Numbered from the stretch's first letter, positions 16,846-25,423 are shown. The stretch is DNA of 64,000 nt from Gillisella vitis (GCF_014204625.1 NZ_JACHLU010000009.1:1-64000), one strand, 5' to 3'. The notes: generated by a model from the sequence alone, not told the origin. Program-made: numbers and translations.

Positions 16846-17336
16846 TGGACACCAGCCTCAAAACCATCCGCGCCGCTTGCGTCATCGAACAGGTGGAGGA
16901 CGCGCTTTTGGCCGTGCTGATGGAGAATGTCTCCGGCCAATGCAAGGTCGAAGTGTTTCCTAACGATCCGGCGCAGTATGATTTCGCAGGACTGCCTGCC
17001 GCTTTGCTGATCCATTATGCCGGTTCGCGGTTTGCGGCTGCCAAGGGGCCAGCCAACACCACGCAAACTCGCGCCATGGAATTTTCGCTGGTGCTGCTGG
17101 TCCGGTCGTTGCGCGGCGAAGGCGGCGCTTATGCCCATCTCGAAGATATTCGCCTTGCCGTTCAAGGCCGCAGCTTTGCAGGCGCTGGCCCCGCCACGCT
17201 GATCCGCGACCAGTTGGATCAAGAAAAATACGGTGTCTGGCGCTGGGAAATCCGCACCTCGCTGCCGATCCCCGCTGTTGCCCGCAATTACCAAACGCCC
17301 GCATCGCTGATGCGACCGGGCTTTTCCGCACCCTGA
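16845..17336 (+). CDS. Gp37/DUF1834 tail-completion protein
   Basis: A 163-aa protein of the Mu gp37 family, with LPAALLIHYAGSRF near residue 50, MEFSLVLLVRSLRG near residue 80 and LIRDQLDQEKYGVWRWEI near residue 125. The family fits between gp36 and the sheath gene and probably caps the tail. ATG 16845 overlaps the upstream stop (TGATG); a GTG at 16836 is the alternative. Confidence 0.85.
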   Translation: MDTSLKTIRAACVIEQVEDALLAVLMENVSGQCKVEVFPNDPAQYDFAGLPAALLIHYAGSRFAAAKGPANTTQTRAMEFSLVLLVRSLRGEGGAYAHLEDIRLAVQGRSFAGAGPATLIRDQLDQEKYGVWRWEIRTSLPIPAVARNYQTPASLMRPGFSAP

Positions 17337-17350
17337 AGGAACCAAAGGAC

Positions 17351-17587
17351 ATGGCAAAGACCCCGCAATCCCCCAAGCAATCCTATCGCTATTCCGGCCC
17401 GGTCACGCCGCTCGAAATTGATGGCACCAGTCGTATGTTGTTTCCCGGCACATCCTACCGTGACCTGCCCGATGACGACGCCATCGTTAAAAACCTGATC
17501 GAACGCAAATTGCTGGTGGCAGAAACAGGAACCACCGACGCGGCCACCGCCACCGCTGAACCATCCACCACAACCGAAGGAGCCTGA
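17351..17587 (+). CDS. Small protein of the gp38 position (DUF2635-like)
   Basis: A 78-aa protein with a compact beta core (YSGPVTPLEIDGTSRMLFPG) and a Thr/Ala-rich tail. Mu-like phages keep a small gene here between gp37 and the tail sheath. AAAGGA lies just before the ATG. The role is unknown. Confidence 0.65.
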   Translation: MAKTPQSPKQSYRYSGPVTPLEIDGTSRMLFPGTSYRDLPDDDAIVKNLIERKLLVAETGTTDAATATAEPSTTTEGA

Positions 17588-17588
17588 T

Positions 17589-18851
17589 ATGGCCGCTACA
17601 TTCCACCACGGCCCGGAGGTCATTGAACATAAGGATGGCGTTACCGTTGTGCGGGACGTCAAATCCGCTGTGACTTACGTCAACGGCACGGCCCCGATCC
17701 ATGACGTGCATGACACAGCAGAAAAACGGGCCGCTTACATCAACAACCGGGTGATTATCCGTTCCCGCGCTGAAGCGTCTGCCGCCTTTGGCCTGCATAA
17801 GGCGGGCTTTACCATTCCCGCAGCGTTAGACGCCATCTTTGACCAGGGCGACGGCGGCACCATCATCGTCAACAATGTGTTTGACCCCGACATCCACAAG
17901 ACTGGCACCGCGCCCGATCCGTCCAAGGTAACAACGCAAGACATCAACGGCACGATCACCCCTGCCGGTCTCGCCACCGGCTTTTCCGGGGCCTATGAGT
18001 GCTACAGCAAGTTTGGCTATTTTCCAAAACTGATCATTGCGCCGGGTTATTCGCCGTCAAGCCTTGTTCGTACCGAAATGGATGTGGTGGCAACCCGCTT
18101 GAACGCGCTGGCAATTGCCGATTTGCCCTTAGGCCTGACCAAGCAACAGGCGGTGGAAACACGCGGCACCAGCGGCATGGCCAACACATCCAGCGCCCGC
18201 GTGATCCTGACCTATCCGCATGTTGTCATAGAAGATACCACCGGGGCGGCGGAAACCCGGCTTGATCCTCTTTCGTCACGGTTAGCGGGCGTGATCATTG
18301 CAACCGATCTTGATCAGGGCTGGCATCATTCGCCGTCCAACCGCGAGATTAAGGGCGTGGTCGATCTGGAAGCCGCGATCAATTTCTATCCGTCCGATTA
18401 TCAGAACGACACCAATTTTCTGAATGAGGCCGGTATTGTCACCGCCATGCGCTCCTTTGCCACCGGGTTTCGGACGTTTGGCAATCGCTCGGCAGCGTTT
18501 CCGTCCTCGTCGCATGTCGAGAATTTCATCCACGCCCGGCGCATTCTCGACATGACCCACGAGGCCATCATCTTCTTTTTGATGAACTATGTGGACCGCC
18601 TCGGCACTCCTCAGAATATCGAAGCCGCAGAAGAAGGCATTAACGCCTACCTGCGCACCAAGATCGGTGACGGCGTCTTTTACGGGGCCAAATTCCGCTT
18701 TGACACCGCCAAGAACACGGCGGCGCAGATTGCCGATGGGCGGTTCTATTACAAATTTGAGTGCCACCCGACCTCGATCATGGAGCGCATCACCGTCGAC
18801 AGTTACGTCGACACCAAATTCATCTCTGACGCGCTGTCACTGGCCGCATAA
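17589..18851 (+). CDS. Contractile tail sheath protein (Mu gpL / P2 FI-like)
   Basis: A 420-aa sheath protein starting two bases after the previous stop. Marks are the VTYVNGTAPIHDV start domain, FSGAYECYSKFGYFPKLIIAPGY near residue 140, LDQGWHHSPSNREIKGV near residue 240, and FVEN/FIHARRILDMTHEAI in the C-terminal part. The sheath contracts to drive the tail tube into the cell and shows that this phage is a myovirus. Confidence 0.94.
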   Translation: MAATFHHGPEVIEHKDGVTVVRDVKSAVTYVNGTAPIHDVHDTAEKRAAYINNRVIIRSRAEASAAFGLHKAGFTIPAALDAIFDQGDGGTIIVNNVFDPDIHKTGTAPDPSKVTTQDINGTITPAGLATGFSGAYECYSKFGYFPKLIIAPGYSPSSLVRTEMDVVATRLNALAIADLPLGLTKQQAVETRGTSGMANTSSARVILTYPHVVIEDTTGAAETRLDPLSSRLAGVIIATDLDQGWHHSPSNREIKGVVDLEAAINFYPSDYQNDTNFLNEAGIVTAMRSFATGFRTFGNRSAAFPSSSHVENFIHARRILDMTHEAIIFFLMNYVDRLGTPQNIEAAEEGINAYLRTKIGDGVFYGAKFRFDTAKNTAAQIADGRFYYKFECHPTSIMERITVDSYVDTKFISDALSLAA

Positions 18852-18866
18852 GGAGGGACACACACC

Positions 18867-19379
18867 ATGGCACGCAAAACCGGACAAATTACCCAAGCCG
18901 ATTGCTACATCAACGAGGTCGATGTTTGTGGTCGGGTGGCCGAGCTGGATATGGGCGAGATTGCCCATACCGAAGTTGAGCATAAAACGCTTGGCCAGAT
19001 TGGCGTTCTCAAATTGCCGGGTCGCCCGGTCGAAGCCATTGAGGGCAAGATCAGCTTTGAATGGCTGGATGAGGAAGTGTCACGCTCGATCCTCAACCCG
19101 ACCAAAACCCACAAGCTGCAAATCCATTCCTACGTCGATATTTTTGACGCCGATGGCCTCAACTCCGATCAGTCCCACACGCTGATCACTCATATCGGTT
19201 TTCAGATGATGAAAACCGGAGGCCGCACCGCAAAGCTGGGCGAGAACCTTGCCCAGGAGCATGACATTTCCATCACGTCATTCAAGCAATCGGTCTACGG
19301 CGGGGAAACGCCGATCATCGAATTTGATGCGTGGAACAACATTTACCGCGTCAACGGCGAGGACGTCTGGCCCAAGTAG
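18867..19379 (+). CDS. Tail tube protein (Mu gpM / P2 FII-like)
   Basis: A 170-aa tube protein directly after the sheath gene. LPGRPVEAIEGKISFEWLDEE near residue 50, TLITHIGFQMMKTGG near residue 110, and a final DAWNNIYRVNGEDVW match the P2 FII-type tube family. It stacks as hexamer rings inside the sheath. A CTAACG word at 19415 lies in the short gap that follows. Confidence 0.92.
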   Translation: MARKTGQITQADCYINEVDVCGRVAELDMGEIAHTEVEHKTLGQIGVLKLPGRPVEAIEGKISFEWLDEEVSRSILNPTKTHKLQIHSYVDIFDADGLNSDQSHTLITHIGFQMMKTGGRTAKLGENLAQEHDISITSFKQSVYGGETPIIEFDAWNNIYRVNGEDVWPK

Positions 19380-19439
19380 CAGCCAGCCTTCCCGGCCTTC
19401 AGCCCCCCAATTTTCTAACGCGCACAGAGGAATATTTCC

Positions 19440-19793
19440 ATGACAGACAAAAACACCACCACCGAGTTCAAAGGCGTTCGCGCCAAGCTTTTGGCCAACA
19501 AGGCCGCAAAAACAGGCTCTTATGATTTCCCACTGAACGAATGCGGCGTTACCGCGTCGATTCCCAATTTCATCAACCACGGCCTTTGGATGAAGGCGCA
19601 GCGCATTGCCAAGGGCGACACCACCAAGGCCCAAGCGGCCTTCATCTGCGAGACGGTGCTGTTTGATGGCGAGAAGCTGACCATCACCGATCTGTCCGAG
19701 CTGATGCCAGCGGGCGACACTTTGGAGCTGATTGGCGAAGTGTTTGGCAAAGGCGAGGACGATGAGGGAAAGGACAAGACCAAAGCGGCCTGA
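19440..19793 (+). CDS. Tail assembly chaperone, short form (P2 E-like)
   Basis: A 117-aa protein between tail tube and tape measure, the fixed place of the tail assembly chaperone. The core YDFPLNECGVTASIPNF and LFDGEKLTITDLSELMPAG fit the P2/Mu gp41-type family. It ends in a charged GEDDEGKDKTKAA tail that contains a slippery heptamer. Ribosomes that slip by -1 there read on into the overlapping downstream frame to make a 171-aa long form. Confidence 0.85.
   Translation: MTDKNTTTEFKGVRAKLLANKAAKTGSYDFPLNECGVTASIPNFINHGLWMKAQRIAKGDTTKAQAAFICETVLFDGEKLTITDLSELMPAGDTLELIGEVFGKGEDDEGKDKTKAA
19766..19772 (+). other. Slippery heptamer GGGAAAG for -1 frameshifting
   Basis: In the chaperone frame the bases read G GGA AAG, the canonical X XXY YYZ slip site. 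The -1 frame has its last upstream stop at 19763-19765 and is then open to 19954, so it opens exactly at this site. Programmed -1 shifting in the tail chaperone is well known in lambda, P2 and Mu. Confidence 0.8.
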
Positions 19794-19954
19794 TCCTCTC
19801 GGTTCCCGCCCAACACATCTTCATGATCGAAAAGGGCTGGACGCATGAGACGCTGAATGGCATGAGTGAGGCAGAGTTCGGCTGGTGGTATGATGAAGCC
19901 ATCACGCTCGAACAAGCCAAGGCTGACGCCATCCGCGAGGCACAAGGCAAGTAA
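19772..19954 (+). CDS. Chaperone extension read after -1 frameshift (P2 E'-like)
   Basis: Sixty codons in the -1 frame relative to the chaperone. They read through the chaperone stop and include SEAEFGWWYDEAITLEQ, a Trp-rich helix like the T-extension that binds tape measure proteins. An internal ATG at 19823 would give 43 residues on its own, but there is no good ribosome-binding site, and the slip site explains expression better. The fusion totals about 171 residues. Confidence 0.78.
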   Translation, partial: GQDQSGLILSVPAQHIFMIEKGWTHETLNGMSEAEFGWWYDEAITLEQAKADAIREAQGK

Positions 19955-19959
19955 ATCGG

Positions 19960-19981
19960 CCACCGGACCTCTGTCCGATCA
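19960..19981. promoter_or_regulatory. 22-bp dyad, copy 3 of 4, upstream of tape measure gene
   Basis: CCACCGGAC-CTCT-GTCCGATCA, the most diverged copy: the outer bases no longer pair while the central ACCGGACCTCTGTCC is unchanged. This favours a conserved protein site over a hairpin. A TAAAAT hexamer at 19992-19997 lies about 24 bases from the dyad centre, a plausible -10 for an activator-dependent promoter 54 bases before the tape measure ATG. Confidence 0.6.
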
Positions 19982-20002
19982 ATAGTTTTTTTAAAATATG
20001 CG

Positions 20003-20034
20003 ACCTCTGGCGGGTATTCTGCCGGAGGTTTTTT
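20003..20034 (+). promoter_or_regulatory. Hairpin that buries the tape measure ribosome-binding site
   Basis: ACCTCTGGC pairs with GCCGGAGGT (one G-U pair) across a nine-base loop, followed by TTTTTT. The GGAGG of the second arm is also the only Shine-Dalgarno for the ATG at 20036. The structure could act as a terminator for upstream transcripts, as a brake on tape measure translation, or both. Confidence 0.6.
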
Positions 20035-20035
20035 A

Positions 20036-22918
20036 ATGCGTTTTGCCATGATTTTCGAAGGCATTGACCGTGCCACCAAGGTCATGAACAAAATCATGGC
20101 GGCGGAAAAGGCAACGGCAAGCGCCAGCGCTGCCAACTCTAAAAAAGCCACTGCTGCCACGGAAGCGGCAACGGCAGCAACCACCAAGCAAACCAATGCC
20201 GCCAGCCGGGCGTCATCTGCGTTCCGGGCCATGGGGGCAGCGGCGCGAGGCGCTTATGCGGGCGTCGGTGCGGCTGCCCGATCTGGCTATAATGCCGTGA
20301 TTGCCGGCGCTAACGCCGCCATCCGCGCAACTGCTGCCTTACATCGCAAGACCGTCACCCTTGGCAAAAACGGCTTTGGCCAGATGATGACGGGCGGCCA
20401 GAAAGCGTTTCGCGGCGTGGAGCTGGCGGCAACCCTCGGGGTGGCTGGTGCCACCACCGCCTTTGCTGTCTCGGCAGCTGCCGCCACGGGATTGGTCGGC
20501 GTTGCCTCGCAGTTCGAGAAATTCCAGACCATTCTGGAAACCACTGAAGGCTCCAGCGCCAAAGCCAAAACCGCCATGAACTGGGTGGCCGACTTTGCTG
20601 CCAAAACGCCTTATGAGCTGTCGGAAGTCACTGACAGCTTCGTCAAGATGCGTTCGTATGGCCTTGATCCCACCAAGGGCCTGTTGCAATCCATGGGTGA
20701 CACGTCTGCCGCCATGGGCAAGCCATTGACCCAAGCGGTGGAAGCCATGGCCGACGCGGTGACCGGCGAAAATGAACGCCTGAAAGAGTTTGGCGTTACC
20801 GCATCCAAAACCGGCAACAAGATCACTTACGCCTACACCAATGCTGCCGGAAAGCAGATGACGGCCTCCGTCAAAGCCAGTGACCGCATGGCCATCCAGA
20901 CCAAGCTCATGGCCATCTTCAATGAGAAATATGGCGGGGCGATGGAAAAGCTGTCCGGCACATGGGAAGGCATGATGTCGAACATTGCTGACATCTGGAG
21001 CCAGTTTCAGTTGGCCATCATGAATGCCGGGCTGTTTGATTGGATGAAGGGTAAGCTCAAGCTGGTGCTGGACACGCTCAACCAGATGAAAGCGGATGGC
21101 ACATTTGATGAATGGGCCAAGCGGATTTCGGACAATATCATTGCGGTGCTGGACGGGGCTTGGCAATTTGGCAAGGGTGTATGGGCTGTTATGAAACAGC
21201 TTGGCATATACCTCAAATCTGCATCCGATTATGTCGGTGGCTGGGAAAACCTCGCAGCTATTCTTGCAGGTCTTGCCTTTGCGCCGGTGCTGATTTCCAC
21301 CGCAGCCGGCCTTGTGCAAATCGCTATCGGCCTGTCGATGCTGTCGGCGGCGTTGATGGCTAATCCGATTGTGTTGATTATAGCTGCCATCGTTGCCGCT
21401 GCTGCCCTGATTTACATTTATTGGGAACCGATCAAGGCGTTCTTTCTTGATCTGTGGAACTCAATCGTTCAGTTCACCCAAAAGGCCTATAACAAATTTG
21501 TAGAGATAACAGGCTTTGATCCCTTGGGCTTTATTGCCCGCGCGTGGACTGCGGTAAAAACCTTCTTTGTTGCACTCTGGAATGCAATCCCCGGCATTGC
21601 CGCCAAGGCTTGGGAAGTAATCAAAGCCATCCTCGCATGGACACCGCTGGGCCTCATCGTCGGCAATTGGGGCGCAATAAAAGCGTTCTTTATTGACTTG
21701 TGGAACTCCGTCGTTGAGTTCACTCAAAAAGCCTATGCCAAATTTGTCGAGGTAACAGGCTTCGATCCGTTAGGAGCCATTTCCCGCGCATGGACTGCGG
21801 TCAAAACCTTCTTTATCGACCTCTGGAATGCTATTCCTAGTCTTGCATCGAAAGCGTGGGCCGCAATCAAAGCCACTCTGGCATGGACACCGCTGGGCCT
21901 GATCGTTGAAAACTGGAGTACGATCAAAGACGCGGCCAGCAAGGCGCTGGAAACCGCATTCGACTCTGTCAGCACTATTTGGGACCGGATTAAAAAACTA
22001 ATGGACTGGTCGCCGATTGAGGCGATCAAGGCGGCATGGGCCGGAATTGCTGACGCGGTGGGCGGCTTTATTGATGATGCCGCTGCCCGCGCTTCCGCTG
22101 CATGGAGCAAGGTCAAATCCGTCTTTACCTTTGGTGATACCAAGGCCGATGTGAATGTCACCGATCCGGCCACCATCCAAGCTGTCGCCGCTGCCACGGC
22201 TGGCCTGAAAGCCGATATGCAGGCCGTGGCCGCAATCGACACCGGCCCCGCCATGGAAAAACTGCAAGCCTTGGACAAAGCCGCAAAGGCGATCCTGCCC
22301 GCCATCACAACAGCCGTGCAACAGGCCCGAACGTTTCTCAGTGGCGTCTCATTCTACAATCAAGGCGCATCCTTGATGGACACCATGGCCGCAGGCATTC
22401 GCGCCCGCAGCGCTGCCGCCGTTGCCGAGATCGCGAAGGTTGCCCAGATGATGCGCGACCATCTGCCATCATCGCCCGCCAAGGTCGGGCCGCTGTCTGA
22501 CATTCACCGGCTCAAATTTGGCGAGACCATTGCCGAATCAATCCGGCCTCAACCCATGGTCAAAGCTATGCGGGCGGCGGCGTTAGCGACGATGGGCGCG
22601 GCGGCCATTACCGCGCCCGCTGTTGCTGGTCCAGATGTTACCCCCGCTTTGGCACCCGCCAACACTGCCGCAAACCAGACCCAAGCCGATGCCGCACGGG
22701 CGCAGATTGCAAGTGTTGCTCTACAATCCAACCCGCAAGCCGCTAACGGCGGTGGTTCACCCATCGCCCTGCATTTTAACCCCACCATCAAATGGGACGG
22801 CCAAACCCCGCCCGCCAACATCAAGGCCGAGTTTGACAAGCTGATGCGCGACAACGCCCGCCAGTTTGCCGACCTGATGGAAGAAGAACAGCGCCGCAGA
22901 AACCGGAGAAACGTTTGA
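20036..22918 (+). CDS. Tail tape measure protein
   Basis: A 960-aa protein that sets tail length. Residues 1-130 are Ala-rich helices. Residues 165-340 hold the conserved tape-measure segment (LETTEGSSAKAKTAMNW, MGKPLTQAVEAMADAVTGENERL, GTWEGMMSNI). Residues 400-455 contain strong hydrophobic stretches, residues 465-628 hold two copies of an 82-residue unit, and residues 740-960 are helical and proline-rich with HLPSSPAKVGPLSD. The next gene overlaps it by one base (TGATG). Confidence 0.93.
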   Translation: MRFAMIFEGIDRATKVMNKIMAAEKATASASAANSKKATAATEAATAATTKQTNAASRASSAFRAMGAAARGAYAGVGAAARSGYNAVIAGANAAIRATAALHRKTVTLGKNGFGQMMTGGQKAFRGVELAATLGVAGATTAFAVSAAAATGLVGVASQFEKFQTILETTEGSSAKAKTAMNWVADFAAKTPYELSEVTDSFVKMRSYGLDPTKGLLQSMGDTSAAMGKPLTQAVEAMADAVTGENERLKEFGVTASKTGNKITYAYTNAAGKQMTASVKASDRMAIQTKLMAIFNEKYGGAMEKLSGTWEGMMSNIADIWSQFQLAIMNAGLFDWMKGKLKLVLDTLNQMKADGTFDEWAKRISDNIIAVLDGAWQFGKGVWAVMKQLGIYLKSASDYVGGWENLAAILAGLAFAPVLISTAAGLVQIAIGLSMLSAALMANPIVLIIAAIVAAAALIYIYWEPIKAFFLDLWNSIVQFTQKAYNKFVEITGFDPLGFIARAWTAVKTFFVALWNAIPGIAAKAWEVIKAILAWTPLGLIVGNWGAIKAFFIDLWNSVVEFTQKAYAKFVEVTGFDPLGAISRAWTAVKTFFIDLWNAIPSLASKAWAAIKATLAWTPLGLIVENWSTIKDAASKALETAFDSVSTIWDRIKKLMDWSPIEAIKAAWAGIADAVGGFIDDAAARASAAWSKVKSVFTFGDTKADVNVTDPATIQAVAAATAGLKADMQAVAAIDTGPAMEKLQALDKAAKAILPAITTAVQQARTFLSGVSFYNQGASLMDTMAAGIRARSAAAVAEIAKVAQMMRDHLPSSPAKVGPLSDIHRLKFGETIAESIRPQPMVKAMRAAALATMGAAAITAPAVAGPDVTPALAPANTAANQTQADAARAQIASVALQSNPQAANGGGSPIALHFNPTIKWDGQTPPANIKAEFDKLMRDNARQFADLMEEEQRRRNRRNV
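21430..21921 (+). repeat. Tandem 246-bp repeat within the tape measure gene
   Basis: The 82-residue unit containing YxKFVExTGFDPLG, RAWTAVKTFF and LAWTPLGLIV occurs twice in a row; the GFDPLG codons start at 21512 and 21758, a spacing of 246 bases. A third, weak copy (IWDRIKKLMDWSPIEAIKAAW) follows. The unit is aromatic-rich and helical. The copies have diverged at the DNA level, so the duplication is not recent. Unit borders are approximate. Confidence 0.75.
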
Positions 22919-23394
22919 TGATCTATCTGCTCGGCTCCATTCCTTTGGGCATTTCCACGCTCACCGGCCCGGTGGCCCATGACTTTTCTTACGCCAACAC
23001 CTTTGCGCAGCACGCCCCGACAAGAGGCAAGCCCGTGCTGCAAGATATTGGCTCCGAACTGGATACGCTCAATTTCTCATTCTTCTTTTCCGAGGAATTT
23101 TGCACACCGGCAGCTGAGCTTGCCAAGCTGGAAGCCGCCTTTGCGTTAAAAACACCCTTGCCGCTGGTGCTTGGCAACGGGGTTTTTAACGGCAAACGCT
23201 ACGTGGTCGAAACCCTGTCTGGCCAGATTATCAAGACCAGCGTTTCCGGCGCACCCGTGCGGGTGGAAGCCACCATTAGCCTGCTGGAAGACCCGATAGC
23301 CGGAGGCCTGTTTAGCCTGATCACATCTATTGCCAAAGCCCGCGCCCCCGCCTTGTCGGGGTCTGCCAGCAGCAACCCGGAGGTCAAAAAGTGA
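22918..23394 (+). CDS. Tail protein U-like (P2 gpU family)
   Basis: A 158-aa protein directly after the tape measure. FSYANTFAQHAPTRGKPVLQDIGSE near residue 25 and YVVETLSGQIIKTS near residue 100 match the P2 gpU-type tail terminator-like family that precedes X in these phages. ATG 22918 overlaps the tape measure stop; a TTG at 22915 is possible. Confidence 0.85.
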   Translation: MIYLLGSIPLGISTLTGPVAHDFSYANTFAQHAPTRGKPVLQDIGSELDTLNFSFFFSEEFCTPAAELAKLEAAFALKTPLPLVLGNGVFNGKRYVVETLSGQIIKTSVSGAPVRVEATISLLEDPIAGGLFSLITSIAKARAPALSGSASSNPEVKK

Positions 23395-23657
23395 CGACAA
23401 TGACCGGCGATTATTTTGACTACACCACCATTGCAGGCGACCGCTGGGACATGCTGGCCTATCGCTACTACGGCGACCAGTACAAGCAAACGGTGCTGAT
23501 TGAGGCCAACCGCCAGCTTTATCTCGATGCGCTCACCGTGCCGCCTTTAGTGTTGCCGCAAGGGGTCAAACTCAAAATCCCGGTGATCGTTGATGCCGCC
23601 AGCAACATCAACCTGTTGCCGCCTTGGAAGCGAGACAATCCCACATATGGAGCCTGA
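23391..23657 (+). CDS. Tail protein X-like (P2 gpX, LysM-like)
   Basis: An 88-aa protein with the LysM-like core TIAGDRWDMLAYRYYGDQY and LPQGVKLKIPVI. P2 gpX and relatives link tail and baseplate hub parts. The GTG at 23391 overlaps the U stop by GTGA; an in-frame ATG at 23400 would shorten it by three residues. Confidence 0.85.
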   Translation: MTTMTGDYFDYTTIAGDRWDMLAYRYYGDQYKQTVLIEANRQLYLDALTVPPLVLPQGVKLKIPVIVDAASNINLLPPWKRDNPTYGA

Positions 23658-23658
23658 T

Positions 23659-23862
23659 ATGGATGATAAACTAGCCGAAGTGAATAAAGTTCTGGCTGTT
23701 CTCGTCAGCATTTTAATCAGCGGTATAGCCACATTGGCGGGCGTGTCCGCTGTCCTGCTGCTCGTTTCGATCTTTTACAAAATCGGCCTGCCAACAGCTT
23801 TCGCTCTCCAATTGACGGCAGGGCTTGGCGGCGCAATTTTCAAACTATGGCGAGTTTCCTGA
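23659..23862 (+). CDS. Small two-helix membrane protein in the tail operon
   Basis: A 67-aa hydrophobic protein with two membrane segments (about residues 12-40 and 45-62) separated by a short KIG turn. It starts two bases after X and its stop overlaps the D gene (TGATG). P2 has its holin gene just after X, so a holin or antiholin-like role is possible, but a different holin candidate lies beside the endolysin. No family is recognised with certainty. Confidence 0.65.
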   Translation: MDDKLAEVNKVLAVLVSILISGIATLAGVSAVLLLVSIFYKIGLPTAFALQLTAGLGGAIFKLWRVS

Positions 23863-24863
23863 TGGCCTCAAAACCCTACTTTTCGCTGATCTATCAGGGC
23901 GTGGACATATCCAGCGAGCTGGACCCGGAAACCACCTCCATTCGCTACACCGACAACCACCACGGCAAGGTCGATGAGATTGACGTGACCGTGCAAGACA
24001 AAGACGGACGCTGGAAAGGATCATGGAAGCCCGAACCCGGCGATACCATGAGCCTTACCATCTTTGACGGCAAAGGCGGTATTTTGCCCTGTGGTGATTT
24101 CGAGATGGACGAGCCGGAAGCCTCTGGCGACCGGGGTGGCGATACCATGACCATTCGCGGGCTGGCCGCCCCCATCTCCAAACCCTTGCGCACATCCAAG
24201 ACCCGCGCTTTTGAAAAACAAAGCCTTCGCGCCATTGTTTCCAAAGTCGCCAGCGACAACGGCCTGACGCTGGAAGGCGACATTGACAATCTGACGTTTG
24301 AGCGCGTCACCCAACGGCGCGAACGCGATCTGGAATTTCTAACGCGGCTGGCCGAAGACACCGGCCATTATTTTACCGTGCGCGGCAAACGCGCCGTGTT
24401 TACCTCCATCAAATCCGTTGATGGCAGAGCGGCAGCGCTCACGGTCAGCCACACCCAGATCGGCACGACATTGACCAATTACCGCCTGAAGGAACAGACG
24501 GCAGAGACCTATTCCAAGGCCAAGGTCAAACACATGCATGACCGCGATAAAAAGCTGATTGACGAGCAAGAGGAAGACAGCGACGTCAAAACCGGGGATA
24601 CGCTCAACATCACCGGCGAGCGGGTGGAAAGCCCGGCCCATGCCAAGGCGCTGGCCCGATCCCGAATGCATTTCAAAAACCGCAAACGCCGCTCCGGCTC
24701 CATCTCGCTGATTGGCGATGTGCGGGCCTTGGCAGGCGTGGTGGTGGATATGACCGATTTTGGCAAATACTCGGGCCGCTATCTGATTGACCGCTCCACC
24801 CATGACATGAGCCGTTCTGGCTACACCACGGAGGCCGAGCTGGTCGATGCGCGCAAGCAATGA
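23862..24863 (+). CDS. Baseplate hub protein D-like (P2 gpD / Mu gp44 role)
   Basis: A 333-aa hub protein. YFSLIYQGVDISSELDPETTSIRYTD at the start is the family signature, split here by residue position 8-33. Later marks are RAIVSKVASDNGL near residue 125, RDLEFLTRLAEDTGHYF near residue 155, and ALARSRMHFKNRKR near residue 265. The P2 gpD family forms the hub that holds the tail spike. ATG 23862 overlaps the previous stop; an in-frame ATG at 23847 is the alternative. Confidence 0.9.
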   Translation: MASKPYFSLIYQGVDISSELDPETTSIRYTDNHHGKVDEIDVTVQDKDGRWKGSWKPEPGDTMSLTIFDGKGGILPCGDFEMDEPEASGDRGGDTMTIRGLAAPISKPLRTSKTRAFEKQSLRAIVSKVASDNGLTLEGDIDNLTFERVTQRRERDLEFLTRLAEDTGHYFTVRGKRAVFTSIKSVDGRAAALTVSHTQIGTTLTNYRLKEQTAETYSKAKVKHMHDRDKKLIDEQEEDSDVKTGDTLNITGERVESPAHAKALARSRMHFKNRKRRSGSISLIGDVRALAGVVVDMTDFGKYSGRYLIDRSTHDMSRSGYTTEAELVDARKQ

Positions 24864-25359
24864 ATACGCCCAGAACCCCACAAATCGCCGTGGCGTGGTG
24901 GTGGACCGCGACCCCAAAACGATGCGTGTCAAGGTGCAGTTTCAAGATGAAGACGATGTGGTCACCCAATGGATCGACGTCACCGCCAAATCCGCCACCG
25001 GCACCTCCGCTTTCCAGATGCCCGGCCACAATGACGAGGTCTGGTGCGCCATGGACGCCAAAGGCGAAGCCGGATGTCTGTTGGGGTCGCGCTACAATTC
25101 CAAGGACGCCCCGCCCGCCAGCAGCAATGATGTGACGTCCATTACCTTTCCGGGCGGCTCAATTGTGATCGACACGGCCAGCGGCAATATGACGGTGAAA
25201 TCATCGGGGGCGGTCACAATAGAGGCGGCGGGCGATGTGACGATCAAGGCCGCGAATATCGTGCTGGAGAGTGGCAAGCTCACCCACAACGGCAAAAACA
25301 TCGGGCATGACCATGGCCACGTCTCAGCGCCTCCCGGTCCGTCGGGTCCACCAGTTTGA
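24847..25359 (+). CDS. Baseplate spike protein V-like (P2 gpV / Mu gp45)
   Basis: A 170-aa spike. The N-terminal OB-fold region contains NRRGVVVDRDPKTMRVKVQF and GHNDEVWCAMD. The C-terminal beta-helix is seen in repeated strands such as NMTVKSSGAVTIEAAGDVTI, and it ends with GKNIGHDHGHVSAPPGPSG, whose HxH pattern is the iron-binding tip signature of these spikes. Its first codons overlap the end of D. Confidence 0.92.
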   Translation: MRASNEYAQNPTNRRGVVVDRDPKTMRVKVQFQDEDDVVTQWIDVTAKSATGTSAFQMPGHNDEVWCAMDAKGEAGCLLGSRYNSKDAPPASSNDVTSITFPGGSIVIDTASGNMTVKSSGAVTIEAAGDVTIKAANIVLESGKLTHNGKNIGHDHGHVSAPPGPSGPPV

Positions 25360-25423
25360 CCGCTATGTGGTTGACACCGATTAAGACCATTGGTTACTTG
25401 CGCCGCAACCAACGGGGGTATTT

